Position numbers and translations under genes: made by a program. 64,000 nt of DNA from Curtobacterium guangdongense. GTDB lineage: Bacteria; Actinomycetota; Actinomycetes; Actinomycetales; Microbacteriaceae. The number at the start of each line of letters is the position of its first letter. Position 1 is the stretch's first letter. The stretch is from NCBI RefSeq assembly GCF_049341845.1, contig NZ_JBMPIT010000007.1, forward strand, positions 1-64,000. Reading direction: 5' to 3'. Shown here in pieces: positions 34,554-43,003 of this stretch. The notes under the pieces were generated by a model. It did no database searches and was not told where the DNA came from. It worked only from the letters and a program-made list of their open reading frames with translations.

Positions 34554-35093
34554 ATGCCGTTGACCGTCGTCCGCCGAGAGCACGTCCACCTCTACTCGCG
34601 AGCACCCCGATCGAAGGCCGCCCGCTCGGCTGTCGACGCCATCCTCCGGCTGCAGCACGCCGAGGAACAGCAGATCGAGCACGCCCGTATCGAGAGCGGA
34701 CTGTCGAAGAACGAGTTCCTCGCGGTCCGGTACTTGCTGCAGGCCCACCGGGACGGCCGGGCGATGGGCCCGAAGGACCTCGCGGTGATGCTCGCGGTGT
34801 CCAACGCCTCGGTGACGAAGATCGTCGACGGCCTCGTGGAGAAGGGCGACATCGTCCGGACCGCGCACCCCACCGATCGTCGGGCGCAGTTCCTCGAACC
34901 GACCGACCAGGTGGCGACCAAGATCGACGAGTCGTACGCGCAGTTCCACGAGATCGTCGTGGGGGTGCTCGACGGGCTGCCGGCCGCCGACAACGAGGTG
35001 GTCGCCGAGGCCCTCGGACGGATCGTGGACGCCCTCGCCGAGGCGGTTCCGGAGCCGGCCGACGAGTACACCGTGGACGACACCAGCGCCTGA
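34554..35093 (+). CDS. MarR family transcriptional regulator
   Basis: A 179-residue winged-helix protein. SGLSKNEFLAVRYLLQAHRD precedes the recognition region LAVMLAVSNASVTKIVDGL, and the wing has the MarR hallmark HPTDRRAQFL. Flanking helices form the dimer interface. Such regulators usually sense small phenolic or redox-active ligands and repress a neighbouring gene, here perhaps the divergent SDR-fold gene at 33499-34182 or the small ORF before it. Confidence 0.87.
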   Translation: MPLTVVRREHVHLYSRAPRSKAARSAVDAILRLQHAEEQQIEHARIESGLSKNEFLAVRYLLQAHRDGRAMGPKDLAVMLAVSNASVTKIVDGLVEKGDIVRTAHPTDRRAQFLEPTDQVATKIDESYAQFHEIVVGVLDGLPAADNEVVAEALGRIVDALAEAVPEPADEYTVDDTSA

Positions 35094-35118
35094 AACCTTC
35101 CAACGGTAAGTTGTCTGC

Positions 35119-35724
35119 ATGACCTCTGCCGACGACGCCGGGACCGTGCCGCGGCGCGGGTACCGCAAGGGCGCGGAGCGGCGGGTCCAGATCCTCGACG
35201 AGATGATCAGGATGGTGGCCGAGCAGGGCGTCGACGCCTCGTCGCTCCGGTCGGTGGCCGATGCGCTCGGCATCACGCACGCGGCACTCCGGCACTACTT
35301 CCCGTCGCGGGACGAACTCCTGCTCGCGGTCTACCGAGAGCACGAGGTCCGCGAGCAGGGCGCACCCGACCGCCTGCAGTCCGCGATCGGTGACATGCGT
35401 GAGAGCGCCGCGCGGAACCGCGAGGTCCCCGGGCTCGTGCAGCTCTACACGACCCTCGCAGCCGATGCGGTCGGTGAGGGACATCCGTCGACGCGGGACT
35501 TCATGCGCGAGCGGTTCGCGCGTCTGCGGGGCGAACTCGCCGAACTGATCCGCCGCGACCAGGAGCTCGGGCGCATCCGGGCCGACCTCGACCCGACCGA
35601 TCTGGCGTCCTTGAGCATTGCGGCGTCCGACGGGCTGCAGGTCCAGTGGCTGCTCGACCCTGACGCGGTCGACGGCGAACGCGTGCTGCACCTGCTCGAG
35701 CAGATCGTCCCGCCCGCTGGCTGA
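35119..35724 (+). CDS. TetR family transcriptional regulator
   Basis: A 201-residue protein. The N-terminal HTH (residues 15-65) contains VDASSLRSVADALGITHAAL and RHYFPSRDELLLAVY, the TetR signature. The C-terminal helical domain should bind a small ligand. It starts 25 bp after the MarR gene and ends at a long bidirectional terminator. The oxidoreductase operon beyond the terminator points the other way. The target is unknown. Confidence 0.88.
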   Translation: MTSADDAGTVPRRGYRKGAERRVQILDEMIRMVAEQGVDASSLRSVADALGITHAALRHYFPSRDELLLAVYREHEVREQGAPDRLQSAIGDMRESAARNREVPGLVQLYTTLAADAVGEGHPSTRDFMRERFARLRGELAELIRRDQELGRIRADLDPTDLASLSIAASDGLQVQWLLDPDAVDGERVLHLLEQIVPPAG

Positions 35725-35773
35725 GCGTGTTGCTCGCCGCGCGCTCCCCGCGCGCTCGCGCTCCCGCGTCGCT

Positions 35774-35828
35774 GAGGGAACAGAAAACGTCGGGTGCCGC
35801 ACGGGCACCCGACGTCTTCTGTTCCCTC
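35774..35828. terminator. Long composite bidirectional terminator
   Basis: Two nested stems form one hairpin: an outer 11-bp stem (35774-35784 with 35818-35828) and an inner stem (35787-35798 with 35804-35815), with a 5-nt loop and small A-rich and CT internal bulges. It lies between the convergent TetR and Gfo/Idh genes and should stop transcription from both sides. Confidence 0.8.
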
Positions 35829-35847
35829 GATGAGGAGAGGAACGGGG

Positions 35848-36963
35848 TTACGCAGGCACGCCCTCGGCGAGGACCGCGGCCGCGGGGTCGAAGTCTTCGG
35901 GGAGCGGCTGGATCGGGTCGATCGACGAGGTGATCTCGACGGCCTGACCCGACTCGGCAGCGTCGCGGATGCCGAGCATGACGTCCAGCGCGTGCGACGC
36001 GACGGCACCGGAGGCGCGCTCCGGCCGGCCCTCGGCGATCGCGCGGGCGAGCTCGACGACGCCGGTGCCACGGCCCCAGGTGGAGCCCTTGTGCTCCAGC
36101 GTGGTCGGCTCGTCCTTGCCGAGCGTCCACAGCGTGCTGTCGCCGTCGAAGACGTTCGGGTCCGGCAGCACGATCGTGCCCTCGGAGCCGTTGATCTCGA
36201 CGAAGCCGTTGCGGGGCAGCGCGTGCTGGAACGACAGGGTCGTCTGTGCCGACTGACCACCCGCGAACGAGATGAGCGCGGCGTGGTGCGTGGGCACCTC
36301 GACGGCGAACTCCGTGCCGGCGCGCGGGCCGGAGCCGATCACGCGGGTCTCGCGGGACTTCGACGACACGGCCTGCACGCGCGAGGCGGAACCGAAGGCG
36401 TGCAGGAGCGTCGTGACGTAGTACGGGCCGATGTCGAACAGCGGACCGGCGCCCTGTGCGTACAGGAACTCGGGGTCCGGGTGCCACTGGTCCGGGCCGG
36501 GGACGTGGAACATCGTCGTCGCGGTGAGCGGCGTACCGATGTCGCCGCGGGCGATGGCGCGGATGGCGGTCTGGATCCCGGCTCCGAGCACGGTGTCCGG
36601 CGCGGTGGCGTAGCGGACGCCTGCTGCCGCGGCGGCGGCGAGCAGGGCCTGCGCGTCCTCCGCGTTGGTGGCGACGGGCTTCTCGCTCCAGGTGTGCTTG
36701 CCGGCGGCGATGATCTGCTGTCCGACCTTGGCGTGCTCGGCCGGGATCGTGATGTTCACCACGATCTGGATGTCGTCACGGGCGAGGAGCTCCTCGACCG
36801 TGCCGGACGCCGGGACGCCGTACTTCTCGGCCTGGGACGCCGCGCGCTCGAGGATGAGGTCGGCGACCATCAGCACCTCGACGTCGGCGAACTGGGTGAG
36901 GTTCGTCAGGTACTGGTCCGAGATGTTCCCGGCACCGATGATGCCGACTCCGACGCGGCTCAC
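35848..36963 (-). CDS. Gfo/Idh/MocA family oxidoreductase
   Basis: A 371-residue NAD(P)-dependent sugar/inositol dehydrogenase-like enzyme. The Rossmann loop GVGIIGAGNISDQYL is at the start, the conserved EKP is in HTWSEKPVATN near residue 95, and the C-terminal substrate domain has DIGPYYVTTLLHAFG with the catalytic-region histidine. It is coupled by a 4-bp overlap to the TIM-barrel isomerase upstream. The pair is typical of catabolism of inositols, keto-sugars or unusual glycosides. It lies under a promoter region with two matching palindromic operators. Confidence 0.9.
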   Translation of the reverse strand: MSRVGVGIIGAGNISDQYLTNLTQFADVEVLMVADLILERAASQAEKYGVPASGTVEELLARDDIQIVVNITIPAEHAKVGQQIIAAGKHTWSEKPVATNAEDAQALLAAAAAAGVRYATAPDTVLGAGIQTAIRAIARGDIGTPLTATTMFHVPGPDQWHPDPEFLYAQGAGPLFDIGPYYVTTLLHAFGSASRVQAVSSKSRETRVIGSGPRAGTEFAVEVPTHHAALISFAGGQSAQTTLSFQHALPRNGFVEINGSEGTIVLPDPNVFDGDSTLWTLGKDEPTTLEHKGSTWGRGTGVVELARAIAEGRPERASGAVASHALDVMLGIRDAAESGQAVEITSSIDPIQPLPEDFDPAAAVLAEGVPA

Positions 36964-37778
36964 TTGCCAGACCCCTCAGACTGGTCATGCGCCTTCAGCC
37001 AGGCGAGGGACTCGGTGATGCCCTCGAAGACGTCGCCCTTGTAGGCGTCGAACTCGACGACGCGGATGGCCTGCGGCGCGGCGGCGAGGATCGCCGGCAC
37101 GTCGACGTCGCCCTGGCCGGCCGGCGTCTGGTTCTCGAACGCACGCTGCAGTGCCTCGGGGACGATGAGCGCGCTCTCCGACGACGGCAGTGCCGTGCGG
37201 ATGTCGCCGTCGACCTTGCCGTCCTTGACGTGGATCGCGACGACGCGGTCACCGAGGGACTGCAGGACGGCGGGGGCGTCCGCGCCGCCGACGGTGGCCC
37301 AGAAGGTGTCGACCTCGAGCACCGTCTCCGGGCTGATCTGCGAGACGAAGAGGTCGTAGACGGTGCGGCCGTCGACCTTGTTCGTGAACTCCCACTGGTG
37401 GTTGTGGTAACCGAACTGCAGGCCGCGGGCGGCAGCCTCGGCGGTGAGGACGTTGACGCGCTCGGCGATCTTCGCGACGTCGTCGGCGGTCTGCCAGCGG
37501 TCGGTCGGGATGAACGGGTCGATGACGGTCTGGATGCCGAGGCGCTCTGCGGCGTCCCAGATCGGGGCGGTGTCCTCGGCGTCGATGACGGCGACGTGTC
37601 CGGACGGGGCCTTCAGGCCGGTGGCGGCGAAGGCGCGCTCGAGGTCGGCGGCGCGCTCGACGAACGCGTACGGCTCGACGTTCTCGTAGCCGATCTCGGC
37701 GACGCGGGCGATCGCCTTGTCGAGGTCTTCGGCGATGGCGTCGCGCAGCGAGTACAGCTGCACAGAGGTGGTGGGCAT
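36960..37778 (-). CDS. Sugar phosphate isomerase/epimerase (TIM barrel)
   Basis: A 272-residue xylose-isomerase-like TIM barrel. SVQLYSLRDAIAEDLDKAIA opens the protein, FGYHNHQWEF supplies a conserved histidine pair, VLEVDTFWATVGG and VAIHVKDGK carry likely metal ligands, and VVEFDAYKGD closes the site. Homologues act in inositol and keto-sugar pathways together with Gfo/Idh enzymes. It is the promoter-proximal gene of the leftward operon. The divergent gene encodes a GPH-type sugar transporter, so the set forms an uptake and conversion unit. Confidence 0.88.
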   Translation of the reverse strand: MPTTSVQLYSLRDAIAEDLDKAIARVAEIGYENVEPYAFVERAADLERAFAATGLKAPSGHVAVIDAEDTAPIWDAAERLGIQTVIDPFIPTDRWQTADDVAKIAERVNVLTAEAAARGLQFGYHNHQWEFTNKVDGRTVYDLFVSQISPETVLEVDTFWATVGGADAPAVLQSLGDRVVAIHVKDGKVDGDIRTALPSSESALIVPEALQRAFENQTPAGQGDVDVPAILAAAPQAIRVVEFDAYKGDVFEGITESLAWLKAHDQSEGSGK

Positions 37779-37865
37779 TGCAGAGGCTCCTTCGGTCCTG
37801 ACTGGGCGTTCTCGACCTGCCGGGACGCGATGCTCCGCGACGAGATCGAGTACGACGCTACCCGA

Positions 37866-37888
37866 AAAACCATCCGGTGTGTAGTTTT
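37866..37888. promoter_or_regulatory. Operator-like inverted repeat, imperfect copy
   Basis: A 23-bp sequence begins AAAACC and ends GTTTT. It aligns without gaps with the better palindrome at 37952-37974 (matching outer arms and several centre bases). It lies closer to the isomerase gene, on the leftward promoter side. The two centres are 86 bp apart, close to eight helical turns, so one repressor could bind both. Confidence 0.5.
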
Positions 37889-37951
37889 TGCGACGGTCTG
37901 TTGCGGCCCGTTCTGCATGTCCTGATGTCCCGATGTATGCTCGCGTCTGGT

Positions 37952-37974
37952 AAAACCGTGCGACGCACGGTTTT
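37952..37974. promoter_or_regulatory. Operator-like inverted repeat, 11-bp perfect arms
   Basis: AAAACCGTGCG (37952-37962) is mirrored by CGCACGGTTTT (37964-37974) around one base. It lies 20 bp before the GPH-family transporter ATG in an A+T-enriched patch. The form suggests a LacI- or ROK-type repressor. No such gene is adjacent, and the nearest LacI gene is 11 kb away. Confidence 0.6.
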
Positions 37975-37994
37975 CATCGACTCGAGGAGGCGTC

Positions 37995-39296
37995 ATGAGC
38001 ACACCCGAACCCGCGGAGACACCGGTCCTGCTGCACCCGGAAGAGGGCATCACCCAACCCGTCAGCACGATGCGGGTCGGGATCGGCTACCAGATCGCGC
38101 TGTTCCTCGGGCAGTTCGGCCTCTTCGTCGCGCTCATGGCCCCCGTGTACGTGAGCATGCAGCTCAAGGCCGAGGCGCTCGTCGGATCCGACGCGGCGAA
38201 CGTCATCGGCTCGGTCCTGCCGATCGGCGCGTTCGGTGCGCTCATCATGAACCCGCTCGCCGGGGCGCTGTCCGACCGGACCCGCACCCGCTGGGGGCGT
38301 CGTCGCCCGTGGATGCTCACCGGCGTCGTCGTGTTCGCGATCGCCCTCGTCTGGATCGCGTTCGCCCCGGACACCACGCAGCTCACCCTCGGATGGCTGC
38401 TCGCCCAGCTCTCGGCGAACACCGTGCTGGCGACCCTGACCGCGAGCTTCGCCGACAACGTGCCGCAGTTCCAGCGCGGGAAGTCATCGAGCATCATCGC
38501 GCTCGCCCAGAACATCGCCGTCCTCGCCGGCACCTACCTCTCGGTGTTCTTCGTCGCGAACCTGCCGGTGCTGTTCATCGCCCCCGGCATCCTGGCGATC
38601 ATCCTCGTGGTGGTCTACGCCGTCGTCGCCCGTGACGACCTCCCCACGTACAAGCTCAAGAAGTTCACCTTCATCAACCTGATCTCGTCGTTCTGGACGA
38701 ACCCGATCAAGAACCCGGACTTCGCCTTCGCCTGGTGGTCGCGCTTCCTGATCATCTTCGCGACGTTCATGTTCACGACCTACCGCCTCCTCTACATGAA
38801 GCAGCACATCGGGATCACGAGCGACAAGGAGGCGACCGCGGCCGTCGCGTTCGGTGTCCTGCTCTACACGATCGCCCTGCTCGTCAGTGCGGCGCTCTCC
38901 GGCTGGCTGTCCGACCGGCTCGGGCGTCGGAAGGTCTTCGTCGGCGGATCCACCGCGCTGTTCGCCGTCGGGCTCGTCGTCCTCGCGCACGCCGACACCG
39001 TGAACGGGTTCTACGTCGCCGAGATCATCATGGGCTTCGCCTACGGCATCTACTCGGCGATCGACACCGCCCTCGTCGTCGACGTCCTGCCGAACGCCGA
39101 CCGACCAGGGAAGGACCTCGGCGTCATCAACATCGCGAACGCGCTCCCGCAGTCGCTCGCTCCTGCTGCGTCGCTGTTCTTCCTGAAGTTCGGCACCGGT
39201 GGCTCGCCGGACAACTACGAGCTCATGTGCTGGGCGGCCGGCATCGTCGCGATCATCGGCGCCCTCGTCGTGATCCCGATCAAGCGCGTGCGCTGA
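37995..39296 (+). CDS. MFS sugar transporter, GPH/SLC45-like
   Basis: A 433-residue, 12-helix transporter. The cytosolic loop motif DRTRTRWGRRRPWMLTG near residue 98 is the signature of glycoside-pentoside-hexuronide-type carriers. The second half has SGWLSDRLGRRKVFVGG. The ATG follows GAGGAGG within a few bases. It diverges from the isomerase/Gfo-Idh operon across the paired operators and probably imports the sugar that those enzymes use. Confidence 0.88.
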   Translation: MSTPEPAETPVLLHPEEGITQPVSTMRVGIGYQIALFLGQFGLFVALMAPVYVSMQLKAEALVGSDAANVIGSVLPIGAFGALIMNPLAGALSDRTRTRWGRRRPWMLTGVVVFAIALVWIAFAPDTTQLTLGWLLAQLSANTVLATLTASFADNVPQFQRGKSSSIIALAQNIAVLAGTYLSVFFVANLPVLFIAPGILAIILVVVYAVVARDDLPTYKLKKFTFINLISSFWTNPIKNPDFAFAWWSRFLIIFATFMFTTYRLLYMKQHIGITSDKEATAAVAFGVLLYTIALLVSAALSGWLSDRLGRRKVFVGGSTALFAVGLVVLAHADTVNGFYVAEIIMGFAYGIYSAIDTALVVDVLPNADRPGKDLGVINIANALPQSLAPAASLFFLKFGTGGSPDNYELMCWAAGIVAIIGALVVIPIKRVR

Positions 39297-39346
39297 TCCG
39301 GTCCGCGCGACCCCGCCGGGCGGCGAGCCGACGCGCCGGGGCCGCA

Positions 39347-39361
39347 CCGAGCCTCCAGGGC
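39347..39361 (-). repeat. Family B short repeat
   Basis: The reverse complement reads GCCCTGGAGGCTCGG, one mismatch from the consensus GGMCKGGAGGCYCGG. It lies in the 77-bp gap between the sugar transporter and the esterase gene. Confidence 0.5.
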
Positions 39362-39373
39362 TAGCGTGGACTG

Positions 39374-40693
39374 ATGCTCGACGACGCCACCGTGACCTTC
39401 GACAGCCCGGCCGGACGCATCCGCGGTTCGCTGGACGGCGACGTCATCCGGGTGCTCGGCGTGCCGTACGCGCAGGCCGAGCGGTTCCGGCCGCCGGAGC
39501 CGATGCCCGTGTTCGATGACGTGTTCCACGCGGACTTCCCGGCACCGGTGGCGCCGCAGCCCTCCGCGGCGGTCATCGACCAGCTGCTCCACGAGATCGA
39601 CGCCGAGGTCGACGAACGCTGCCAGGCGCTCTCGATCACGGTCCCGGCGGACATCGGCCCCGAGGAACGGCTGCCGGTCATGGTGTGGGTCCACGGCGGG
39701 TCGTACGTCATCGGTGGCGGCGACGTCCCGATCAACGACCCGTACGACCTGGTCCGCGAGCAACGCGTCGTCGTCGTGACGGTGACGTACCGGCTCGGGG
39801 TGCTCGGGTTCCTCGGCGACGGGGAGCGCGTCCCCGCGAACCTCGGGCTGCTCGACCTCGTCGCCTCGCTCCGGTGGGTGCACGACAACATCGCCGCGTT
39901 CGGTGGCGACCCCGACCTCGTCACGCTCTTCGGGCAGTCCGCCGGAGGAGACGCGATCGCGCACCTGATGATCAGCGAGGGGACCGCCGGGCTCTTCCGC
40001 CGGGCGATCGTGCAGAGCGCACCGCTCGGACTCTCGCGGGGACGCGCGCGGATGAACCGGGCGATGGTCGAGGCGGTGGGGCCGATGGCGGCGGACACCC
40101 CGCTCGACGAGCTGTACGAGCGGCAGGCCCGTGGCACCCGGGTCGGCGGCCGGTACGGGCTCCGCGGCGGGATGCCCTACGGCACGCAGTACGGGTTCGC
40201 GCCCCTGCCCGCCGAACGGGACCTCGCCGAGGCCTGGCGGCGGGTCGCACCCGATGTCGACGTGCTGATCGGGTCGGGCTCGGACGAGGCCGGCATGTAC
40301 GTGCCCGTGCTCCCCGGGCTCAAGCGCATCGTTCGGAACCGGGTCGCGCGGTCGCTTGTGCGGTGGTGGCTCGTCCGGCCCCTGACCGAGGTGATCTACG
40401 GGCGCGATGCCCGGGCGTTCGCCGAGCGGCACCGGTCGGGCGGTGGGCGCGCGACGGTCTACCGGCTGCTCCGCGGCGCGACCGCGCAGCCGACCGGGGC
40501 GGTGCACATGAGCGACCTGCCGCTGCTGCTCGGGCGCAAGGAGGCATGGGCCGGCAGCCGTTTCGTCCCCGAGCGCGACTGGCCGGAGATCGAGCGTCGC
40601 GGCCCGGGTGTGCGGGCGATCTGGGCGGAGTTCGCACGGACCGGTCGTGTCACCGCCCCCGACGACGCGACGCTGGTGTTCGACCGCGGCTGA
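39374..40693 (+). CDS. Type B carboxylesterase
   Basis: A 439-residue esterase/lipase of the carboxylesterase type B family. The oxyanion hole is WVHGGSYVIGGGD near residue 103, the nucleophile GQSAGGD near 190, the acid in GSDEAGMY near 300 and the histidine in AVHMSDLPLLLG near 378. At 439 residues it is a little shorter than usual and has no signal peptide, so it is probably cytosolic. The substrate is unknown. It is separated from the upstream transporter by a family B repeat and may be transcribed alone. Confidence 0.88.
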   Translation: MLDDATVTFDSPAGRIRGSLDGDVIRVLGVPYAQAERFRPPEPMPVFDDVFHADFPAPVAPQPSAAVIDQLLHEIDAEVDERCQALSITVPADIGPEERLPVMVWVHGGSYVIGGGDVPINDPYDLVREQRVVVVTVTYRLGVLGFLGDGERVPANLGLLDLVASLRWVHDNIAAFGGDPDLVTLFGQSAGGDAIAHLMISEGTAGLFRRAIVQSAPLGLSRGRARMNRAMVEAVGPMAADTPLDELYERQARGTRVGGRYGLRGGMPYGTQYGFAPLPAERDLAEAWRRVAPDVDVLIGSGSDEAGMYVPVLPGLKRIVRNRVARSLVRWWLVRPLTEVIYGRDARAFAERHRSGGGRATVYRLLRGATAQPTGAVHMSDLPLLLGRKEAWAGSRFVPERDWPEIERRGPGVRAIWAEFARTGRVTAPDDATLVFDRG

Positions 40694-40805
40694 CCGGGTG
40701 CCCAGCGCGAGGTCGCGAGCGGTCGCGGGTGCGCCTGCGGCAGTCGGCTCGGAGCCCCCGAACTGGCGGTCGCGCGCCGACGGAGCGGACAGGACAATCG
40801 ACCTC

Positions 40806-41396
40806 ATGCCCGCGACCGACGACCCCGACCTCCGCGCGCACATCGTCGCGGCAGGGATCTTCGCCTACCGTGCGGCCGACTTCCACGAGGTCGGGCCGGC
40901 CGAGGTCGCCGTCCACGCCGACATCACGGTCGAGGAGTTCCGTCGGGTGTACCCGGTGTGGGAGCTGTTCGTCGTCGCCGTGATCGACCGCTGGAACACC
41001 GCCCAACGTGCGGCGCTCCGATCCGTCGCGGAGCAGGACGGCGCCGTCGCCTACGTCCGGGCCCGACTCGAGACGGGACTCGGCGACCCGGCACTCGTCC
41101 GTCTCCGCCTCGCCCTGCTGAGCGCGGCGTCGAACCCCTCGCACGCAGCGGCGGGGTGGTTCCGGAAGCAGTACACGACGTCCTTCGAGGACCTCACGTT
41201 CGCCCTCGCCCGCGACGTCATCGCCGGCCGCGAGTCGAGTGGTTCCTCTGCGCGTCACGGCGCGGAACAGCTCCTCGCGCTGTACGAAGGGCTGCAGCTG
41301 CAGTCGCTCCTGCGGGACGACATCGACCTGCTGCCCGGCTTCGACCGGGCGGTCGCACGGATGCGCGTCGGCTGGGGAGCGGTGCAGCAGGTCTAG
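40806..41396 (+). CDS. TetR-like transcriptional regulator with divergent HTH
   Basis: A 196-residue all-helical protein of TetR length. The N-terminal region DLRAHIVAAGIFAYRAADFH, then VGPAEVAVHADITVEEFRRV, aligns with the TetR HTH but lacks several of its usual residues. The C-terminal part ALYEGLQLQSLLRDDIDLL matches the ligand domain. A GACAAT -10-like element lies about 12 bases before the ATG. It overlaps the convergent GNAT gene at a shared CTAG. The target is unknown. Confidence 0.68.
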   Translation: MPATDDPDLRAHIVAAGIFAYRAADFHEVGPAEVAVHADITVEEFRRVYPVWELFVVAVIDRWNTAQRAALRSVAEQDGAVAYVRARLETGLGDPALVRLRLALLSAASNPSHAAAGWFRKQYTTSFEDLTFALARDVIAGRESSGSSARHGAEQLLALYEGLQLQSLLRDDIDLLPGFDRAVARMRVGWGAVQQV

Positions 41397-42010
41397 AACT
41401 CGAGCCGCATCACGTACCGCCGCACGGTCGGGTGTGTGACCTCACGGAAACCGGCATCGACGAAGGCCGACCGCGCGCCAACGAAGAGCTCGCCCCAGAT
41501 GTCGTCCTTGCCCTCGGCGAACTGCATGGGGTACCCCTCCACGGCGCTCGCCCCGCTGCGCCTGGCGTGCTCCACGGCACCGACGACCAGCGCACGGCTG
41601 ACACCCTGCCGACGGAATCCCTTGCGGACCACGAAACAGGCGATCGCCCACACACCATCGTCGTCGCGGTCCTCGTCACGACCGGACCACGGCACCCGGG
41701 TCTTCCGGAGGCGCACGAACGCTGGTCGGGGCTCGACGGCTGCCCACCCGACGGGCTCGCCGTCGCGGTAGGCGACGATGCCCGTCGTGTCGCGCGCTCC
41801 CGGGTCGTCGCAACCGACCTCGGCCCGGAACCGCCGGGTCCGCTCGTCGTTCGGCATGTCCGTGAACTCGCGGTCGAGCAGCTTCAGCCACTGGCAGTGG
41901 CACGTCCCTGGTTCGCCCCGCTCGCCGAACACCAGGTCGAGGTCGCTCCAGGGCACCTCGTTCCCCGGTCGGAACGTGATCTGCCCGTGGGTCGTGTCCG
42001 TCGTCGTCAT
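41393..42010 (-). CDS. GNAT family N-acetyltransferase
   Basis: A 205-residue acetyl-CoA-dependent N-acetyltransferase. The core is GIVAYRDGEPVGWAAVEPR near residue 77, then IACFVVRKGFRRQGVSRALV with the acetyl-CoA-binding R/QxxGxA-like loop (RRQGVSRAL) near 125. The N-terminal CHCQWLKLLDREFTDMPNDE is a conserved feature of a bacterial subgroup of unknown substrate. It stands alone and converges on the TetR-like gene. Confidence 0.85.
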   Translation of the reverse strand: MTTTDTTHGQITFRPGNEVPWSDLDLVFGERGEPGTCHCQWLKLLDREFTDMPNDERTRRFRAEVGCDDPGARDTTGIVAYRDGEPVGWAAVEPRPAFVRLRKTRVPWSGRDEDRDDDGVWAIACFVVRKGFRRQGVSRALVVGAVEHARRSGASAVEGYPMQFAEGKDDIWGELFVGARSAFVDAGFREVTHPTVRRYVMRLEF

Positions 42011-42091
42011 CGCACGCCGTCCCTCCGGTCCGGATGGCGATCACGATAGCTCTCACCACGGACGTCGCGTCGGCTGCGTGGTCGCCGGGAC

Positions 42092-42106
42092 GGCCGGGAG
42101 GCTCGG
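42092..42106 (+). repeat. Family B short repeat
   Basis: GGCCGGGAGGCTCGG matches the dispersed consensus in full. It lies in the 140-bp intergenic region between the divergent GNAT and NUDIX genes. Confidence 0.55.
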
Positions 42107-42150
42107 CGCGGCACGTCCGCGCCGGCTCGGCTTGCTGGAATGGTCGGGTC

Positions 42151-42582
42151 ATGGAGTACACGGACTACGACACCCGGCTCGCTGCGTACGGCGTGGTCAC
42201 CCACGAGGGCCGGGTCCTGCTCGCCATGCAGCGGTTCCCGGAGGCGGGGACGTGGGCGCTGCCCGGCGGCGGGGTCGAGTACGACGAGAGCGTCGAGCAG
42301 GCGGTCGTCCGCGAGTTCATGGAGGAGACCGGGTACGAGGTCTCGGTCGGCGGCCTGCTGGGGGTGCGGCACCACCTGGTCCCCGCAGAACGCCGGATGC
42401 ACGAGAACGGCCGGCCGATGAAGGCCGTGCAGGTGGTGTTCCGGGTGAGGATCACCGGCGGCGAGCTCCGGGACGAGACCGACGGGTCGACGGAGCGTGC
42501 GGACTGGATCCCGATCGCCGAGCTCCCGCACCACCGACACGGTCTGGTCGTCCCCATCGCGCTCGGCTGGGCGGGGCGCTGA
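42151..42582 (+). CDS. NUDIX hydrolase
   Basis: A 143-residue single NUDIX domain. The box runs from GGGVEYDESVEQAVVREFME to ETGYEV near residues 40-65 and matches Gx5Ex7REUxEExGU, so it should be active. The early VVTHEGRVLLAMQRFPEAGT is the preceding beta strand. Substrates in this subgroup range from 8-oxo-dGTP to sugar nucleotides. The ATG at 42151 is chosen because a longer upstream frame runs through a family B repeat and lacks conserved sequence. Confidence 0.88.
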   Translation: MEYTDYDTRLAAYGVVTHEGRVLLAMQRFPEAGTWALPGGGVEYDESVEQAVVREFMEETGYEVSVGGLLGVRHHLVPAERRMHENGRPMKAVQVVFRVRITGGELRDETDGSTERADWIPIAELPHHRHGLVVPIALGWAGR

Positions 42583-42598
42583 CCACCTGACCGCAGCG

Positions 42599-42970
42599 TT
42601 ACTCGGCGATGACGCTGAAGACGTTGCCGGACGGGTCCGTGAACCACGCGATGAGCGGGCCGCCCTTGCGGTTGATGCCCTTCTCGTCGGTCATTCCCTC
42701 GTAGTGCAGGAACTCGACGCCCTTCGCGGCGAGCTCGTCGACCGCGGCGTCGACGTCCTGCACGGGGAAGTTCAGCACCGTGAACGCGGCGGGTTCGTGG
42801 GCGGGGCCCTTCGGGTACGCCAGGACCCAGTGCCCGTCGCCGAGCTGGATCGCGAGCATGCCGTGGTCCTCGGTCACCTCGAGGCCGAGGACGTCCGTGT
42901 AGAACGACTTCGCCTCCGACGGGTCCCGCACCGAGAACCCGCTGAACGCCTTCGTCGCATCGATGCTCAT
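42599..42970 (-). CDS. VOC family protein
   Basis: A 123-residue vicinal-oxygen-chelate protein. AFSGFSVRDPSEAKSFYTDV followed by LGLEV is the first module, and WFTDPSGNVFSVIAE ends the second with the conserved glutamate. It is a single-domain, probably dimeric protein related to glyoxalase/bleomycin-resistance proteins. It converges on the NUDIX gene and diverges from the kinase gene. The substrate is not predictable. Confidence 0.86.
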   Translation of the reverse strand: MSIDATKAFSGFSVRDPSEAKSFYTDVLGLEVTEDHGMLAIQLGDGHWVLAYPKGPAHEPAAFTVLNFPVQDVDAAVDELAAKGVEFLHYEGMTDEKGINRKGGPLIAWFTDPSGNVFSVIAE

Positions 42971-43003
42971 GCCGACAGTGAATCACTCTGCGAAGATGAG
43001 GGC

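Noticed and set aside
42034..42150. N-terminal extension of the second NUDIX protein
   Set aside because: It runs through a family B repeat, and the conserved domain begins right after the ATG at 42151.
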